From contig VXZF01000690.1 in the NCBI GenBank assembly GCA_009845645.1, forward strand, positions 1-8,804: a stretch of DNA of 8,804 bases, given 5' to 3'. The notes beneath the pieces were generated by a model. It worked only from the letters and a program-made list of their open reading frames with translations, searched no databases and was not told where the DNA came from. The position numbers and the translations under genes are program-made. The DNA is from Gemmatimonadota bacterium (lineage in GTDB: Bacteria > Latescibacterota > UBA2968 > UBA8231). This document shows positions 6,469 through 8,804 of the stretch, piece by piece (the first letter of the stretch is position 1; the number at the start of each line of letters is the position of its first letter).

Positions 6469-6477
6469 AACTATGTT
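6449..6477 (+). promoter_or_regulatory. Promoter candidate for the lactonase gene
   Basis: TTGTCG (6449-6454) and TATGTT (6472-6477) are separated by 17 nt. Each hexamer matches the sigma-70 consensus at 4 of 6 positions. A start near 6484 would give a leader of about 25 nt holding the strong ribosome site at 6493-6499. Confidence 0.35.
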
Positions 6478-6492
6478 TCGGCGCAAAACCTC

Positions 6493-6499
6493 AAAGGAG
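6493..6499 (+). promoter_or_regulatory. Strong ribosome binding site of the lactonase
   Basis: AAAGGAG lies 9 nt before the ATG at 6509. It is the best Shine-Dalgarno match in the window and contrasts with the divergent MFS gene, which has none. Confidence 0.7.
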
Positions 6500-6508
6500 T
6501 AAACCTCA

Positions 6509-7531
6509 ATGACCGCACAAGACCAACCCGTCGTCTTCGTCTCGCTCACCGGCGACGAAGCCATCAAGCTCTACGACCTCGACCCCCAATCGGGCGCGCT
6601 GGAGTTGCGCGCCACCAGCCCGGCACACGGCCCATCGGGCGCGCTCTTTTTACATCCGTCGCGCCCCGTGCTCTACGACGGCCATGTCGGGGACTCAACC
6701 CTCGCCAGCTTCCACCTCGACACCGCATCGGGCGAGTTGACCCTGATTAACAAGGTGGATACCAGCCTCGACACCCCCGCTCACCTGATTACAGACCCCG
6801 CCGGTCGCTTTCTCCTCACCGCTTATTACACCGGCGGCGGCGTCACAGTCCACCGCTTAGACGACGATGGAGCCATCGGCGACCTCATACAGCGCATCGA
6901 CACCGGCCCCAAGGCACACGCCGTCCTGCTGACCGAGGACGAGCGCTCTGTCTTTGTGCCCCACGTCTATCCCAACAACAAGACCAGCCAGTTCCGCTTC
7001 GACGCCAGCACCGGTCAACTCTCGCCCAACGACCCGCCCGTGCTAGCTCCTCCGGAAGGCGAGCCTGGCCCCCGGCACATCTGCTTCCGCCCGCTCGGCG
7101 ACGTCGCGTACATCGTCAACGAGCAGGGCAACACAGTCACCGCCCACCGCTTTGACCCCGAGCGCGGCACCCTCTCCATTTTCCAGGACATTTCGACCCT
7201 GCCCGCGGACTATACCGAAGGCGGGCACACCGCCCACGTCGAAGTCCATCCCAACGGCCAGTGGTGCTACGCATCCAATCGCGGCCACGACAGCATCGTC
7301 GGCTATAACATTGACGCCGACGGCGCGCTCAGCCCGTTTGGGCACTATCCGGTACCGGCCAGCCCGCGCTCGTTCAACATCGACCCGACCGGCACGTACC
7401 TGTACGGCGCTGGAGAAGCCGCTGACCGCATGACCTGTTACCAAATCGATGCAACCAGCGGCGCACTACAGCCCATCGCGGATTACGAAGTGGGCAGTCA
7501 GCCGTTTTGGGTCATGGTGACGACGCTTTAG
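6509..7531 (+). CDS. Lactonase family protein (Pgl-type seven-bladed propeller)
   Basis: This gene encodes a 340-residue protein of the 6-phosphogluconolactonase (YbhE/Pgl-like, PF10282) family, which folds as a seven-bladed beta-propeller and includes lactonases and the fungal muconate-lactonising enzyme. Length is close to E. coli Pgl (331). Family marks are LFLHPSRPVLY (46-56), GPRHICFRPLG (187-197), HVEVHPNGQWCYASNRGHDSI (243-263) and SPRSFNIDPTGTYLYGAGE (285-303). Blade repeats end in phrases such as DLDPQSGALE, HLDTASGELT and QIDATSGALQ. No signal peptide is seen, so it is probably cytosolic. It may hydrolyse a sugar-derived lactone, which would fit an aldose-oxidising neighbourhood; the substrate is not readable, and no other pentose phosphate gene is nearby. 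It is divergent from the MFS gene across 77 nt and overlaps the convergent Gfo/Idh gene by 4 nt. Confidence 0.92.
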   Translation: MTAQDQPVVFVSLTGDEAIKLYDLDPQSGALELRATSPAHGPSGALFLHPSRPVLYDGHVGDSTLASFHLDTASGELTLINKVDTSLDTPAHLITDPAGRFLLTAYYTGGGVTVHRLDDDGAIGDLIQRIDTGPKAHAVLLTEDERSVFVPHVYPNNKTSQFRFDASTGQLSPNDPPVLAPPEGEPGPRHICFRPLGDVAYIVNEQGNTVTAHRFDPERGTLSIFQDISTLPADYTEGGHTAHVEVHPNGQWCYASNRGHDSIVGYNIDADGALSPFGHYPVPASPRSFNIDPTGTYLYGAGEAADRMTCYQIDATSGALQPIADYEVGSQPFWVMVTTL

Positions 7532-8784
7532 TCCAGCCCAAGCGCTTCGTCAATGTCCTGCTGATAGGCCCGCACGGCTCCGCCCATAATCTCCTCCATG
7601 GACAGCGAACGCCCGGCGAGTGCTGACTCATAGGCCCCCACAATCGCCGCCACGGCCTGCATCCCGCCAAAACCATCCACCTCGGGTTGGCCACCGGTGA
7701 GGATGGCTTGGGCAAAGTCGTGGTACTCAATGGCCAAATGCCGCGAGTCGATTTCGTAGAAGGATGTTGCGGAGGGATCGTATTCTACGCCATCGGCACC
7801 AAAGAGGCGCTCAGTGATCTCGTCGAGGTGAAAATCCGGCAGGAGCGACAGGATTTCGCGGCCCTTTAGCTCCTTGCCTTCCAAGCGCAGCACCGCGGGT
7901 CGGCCATTGCGGTCGCCGGGGGCATAGAGCGCGCCCCAACGGCCGTGGACGCTGCGCTCCCAACCCCGACCGCCGCGGCCCGCCACCAACACGAGCTGCG
8001 CCAGCGCACCAGACTGCATCCTGTATAGCGCGACGACTGAATCCTCGCCCGTGGCCTCTACACTATCGGGATAGGTCTTGGCCCGCTCGCGGTAGGATTC
8101 GAGGGGATGATCGTCGTAGCCTTCTGGCCGGCGCCGCACCGGCTCGACGATGAAGCCACCGCCGAAGACGTGCGCGTAGTCCCCCATGTAGTATTGGATG
8201 ATGTCGCCGTAGTGGACGCCCATGTCCAAGCCAATGGCCCCCTTTTCCTTGAGATGACGCCAAGGCGTAATGGTTATCCTGTCGCTGCCACCGGCCGACG
8301 CCTGTATCATCAAAAAGGGATCCCCGAGCAGGCCGGACTCGACGACGGCCCGCGCCAAGCGGTTGGGCGGGTCGCGGCGGTAGTTTTCGGCGGTGGCCAG
8401 CACGGCATTGCCGGTGCGGGCCGCGTCGATCATGGCTTGGCAGGCGCGCATGGTAATGCCGAGGGGCTTTTCCACCAGCGCGTGCTTGCCGGCCAACAGG
8501 GCCGGCACGGCCACCTGATGATGCGTCGAGCCGTCGGTAACTACATCGACGGCTAGGATATCATCGCGCTTGAGCATCGAGTCCATATCCGTAAAGATCA
8601 GCGGCTCGCGCCCGAACAGCCGCTGCACTTCGCGGGCCGCAAACTCGGCGTTCGCCTGGTTCACATCGCAGACGGCCATCAATTCGACATTGCCAATGCC
8701 GCTATCTTCTAACACCTTGTAAGCTAAGATGTGGCGATGGCCCATGCCGCCGCAGCCGACGACGCAAAGCGGTACTTTTTCCAT
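7528..8784 (-). CDS. Gfo/Idh/MocA family oxidoreductase (long form)
   Basis: This gene encodes a 418-residue NAD(P)-dependent sugar or polyol oxidoreductase, about 75 residues longer than the operon copy. The Rossmann fold starts VVGCGGMGHRHILAY (8-22), then shows TDGSTHHQVAVPAL (83-96), the family EKP at 105-107, and ENYRRDPPNRLARAVV (133-148). The C-terminal domain has GAIGLDMGVHYGDIIQYYMGD (182-202), giving the usual active-site H191 and D194. The extra length lies mainly in the C-terminal substrate domain, with a charged stretch around 215-240 and a Gly/Arg-rich GRGGRGWE (near 270). The ATG at 8784 has AGGAG 8 nt upstream on the minus strand (8797-8793). No signal peptide. Its promoter lies beyond the window's right edge. 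The stop codon TAA overlaps the lactonase stop. Substrate unknown. Confidence 0.93.
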   Translation of the reverse strand: MEKVPLCVVGCGGMGHRHILAYKVLEDSGIGNVELMAVCDVNQANAEFAAREVQRLFGREPLIFTDMDSMLKRDDILAVDVVTDGSTHHQVAVPALLAGKHALVEKPLGITMRACQAMIDAARTGNAVLATAENYRRDPPNRLARAVVESGLLGDPFLMIQASAGGSDRITITPWRHLKEKGAIGLDMGVHYGDIIQYYMGDYAHVFGGGFIVEPVRRRPEGYDDHPLESYRERAKTYPDSVEATGEDSVVALYRMQSGALAQLVLVAGRGGRGWERSVHGRWGALYAPGDRNGRPAVLRLEGKELKGREILSLLPDFHLDEITERLFGADGVEYDPSATSFYEIDSRHLAIEYHDFAQAILTGGQPEVDGFGGMQAVAAIVGAYESALAGRSLSMEEIMGGAVRAYQQDIDEALGLD

Positions 8785-8792
8785 AATAGGGT

Positions 8793-8797
8793 CTCCT
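8793..8797 (-). promoter_or_regulatory. Ribosome binding site of the long Gfo/Idh gene
   Basis: AGGAG on the minus strand, 8 nt before the ATG at 8784, fixes this start only 20 nt from the window edge. The gene is therefore complete. Confidence 0.65.
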
Positions 8798-8804
8798 GTT
8801 GTGT

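Overview
The window is a GC-rich (roughly 60% by eye), densely packed bacterial chromosomal segment with nine recognisable genes. They lie on alternating strands with almost no non-coding DNA. The gene content is xylose-isomerase-like TIM barrel, aldo/keto reductase, two Gfo/Idh/MocA oxidoreductases, a propeller protein resembling GH32/GH43 enzymes, an MFS carrier and a Pgl-type lactonase. This mix is typical of carbohydrate-degrading environmental lineages such as Planctomycetota, Latescibacterota or Poribacteria. That taxonomic guess is an inference from gene content only. No rRNA, tRNA, CRISPR, transposase or phage gene was seen.

Layout: (1) 17-382 (+) encodes a CrcB/Fluc fluoride channel. 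(2) 379-1167 (-) encodes a sugar phosphate isomerase/epimerase-like protein, tail-to-tail with crcB. (3) After an 89-nt divergent intergenic region, 1257-4704 (+) is a tight three-gene operon: aldo/keto reductase, Gfo/Idh/MocA oxidoreductase and a GH32/GH43-like propeller protein, with gaps of 13 and 6 nt. (4) 6431-4697 (-) is a two-gene unit: an MFS transporter split by a frameshift near 6207-6212, then a small HD-like protein. (5) After a 77-nt divergent intergenic region with a symmetric promoter/operator candidate, 6509-7531 (+) encodes a seven-bladed propeller lactonase. (6) 8784-7528 (-) encodes a second, longer Gfo/Idh/MocA oxidoreductase, tail-to-tail with the lactonase.

How the genes may work together (inference): apart from crcB, the set looks like a small sugar-processing neighbourhood. 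The propeller protein could bind or cleave a glycoside. The Gfo/Idh and aldo/keto reductase proteins could oxidise the sugar with NAD(P). The lactonase could open a resulting aldonolactone, the TIM-barrel protein could isomerise or epimerise an intermediate, and the MFS carrier could move a small organic acid or sugar-derived product. No substrate can be named from the sequence, and no aldonate dehydratase, aldolase or kinase is in the window. The genes are on both strands, so they form at least four transcription units and not one operon.

The most notable structural points are the broken MFS gene, the inverted repeat at 6447-6468 whose two arms supply the -35 elements of two divergent promoter candidates, the three convergent gene pairs that all overlap at their stop codons, and a lysine at a usual metal-ligand position in the TIM-barrel protein. 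I did not find convincing evidence of an entirely new kind of biological system.
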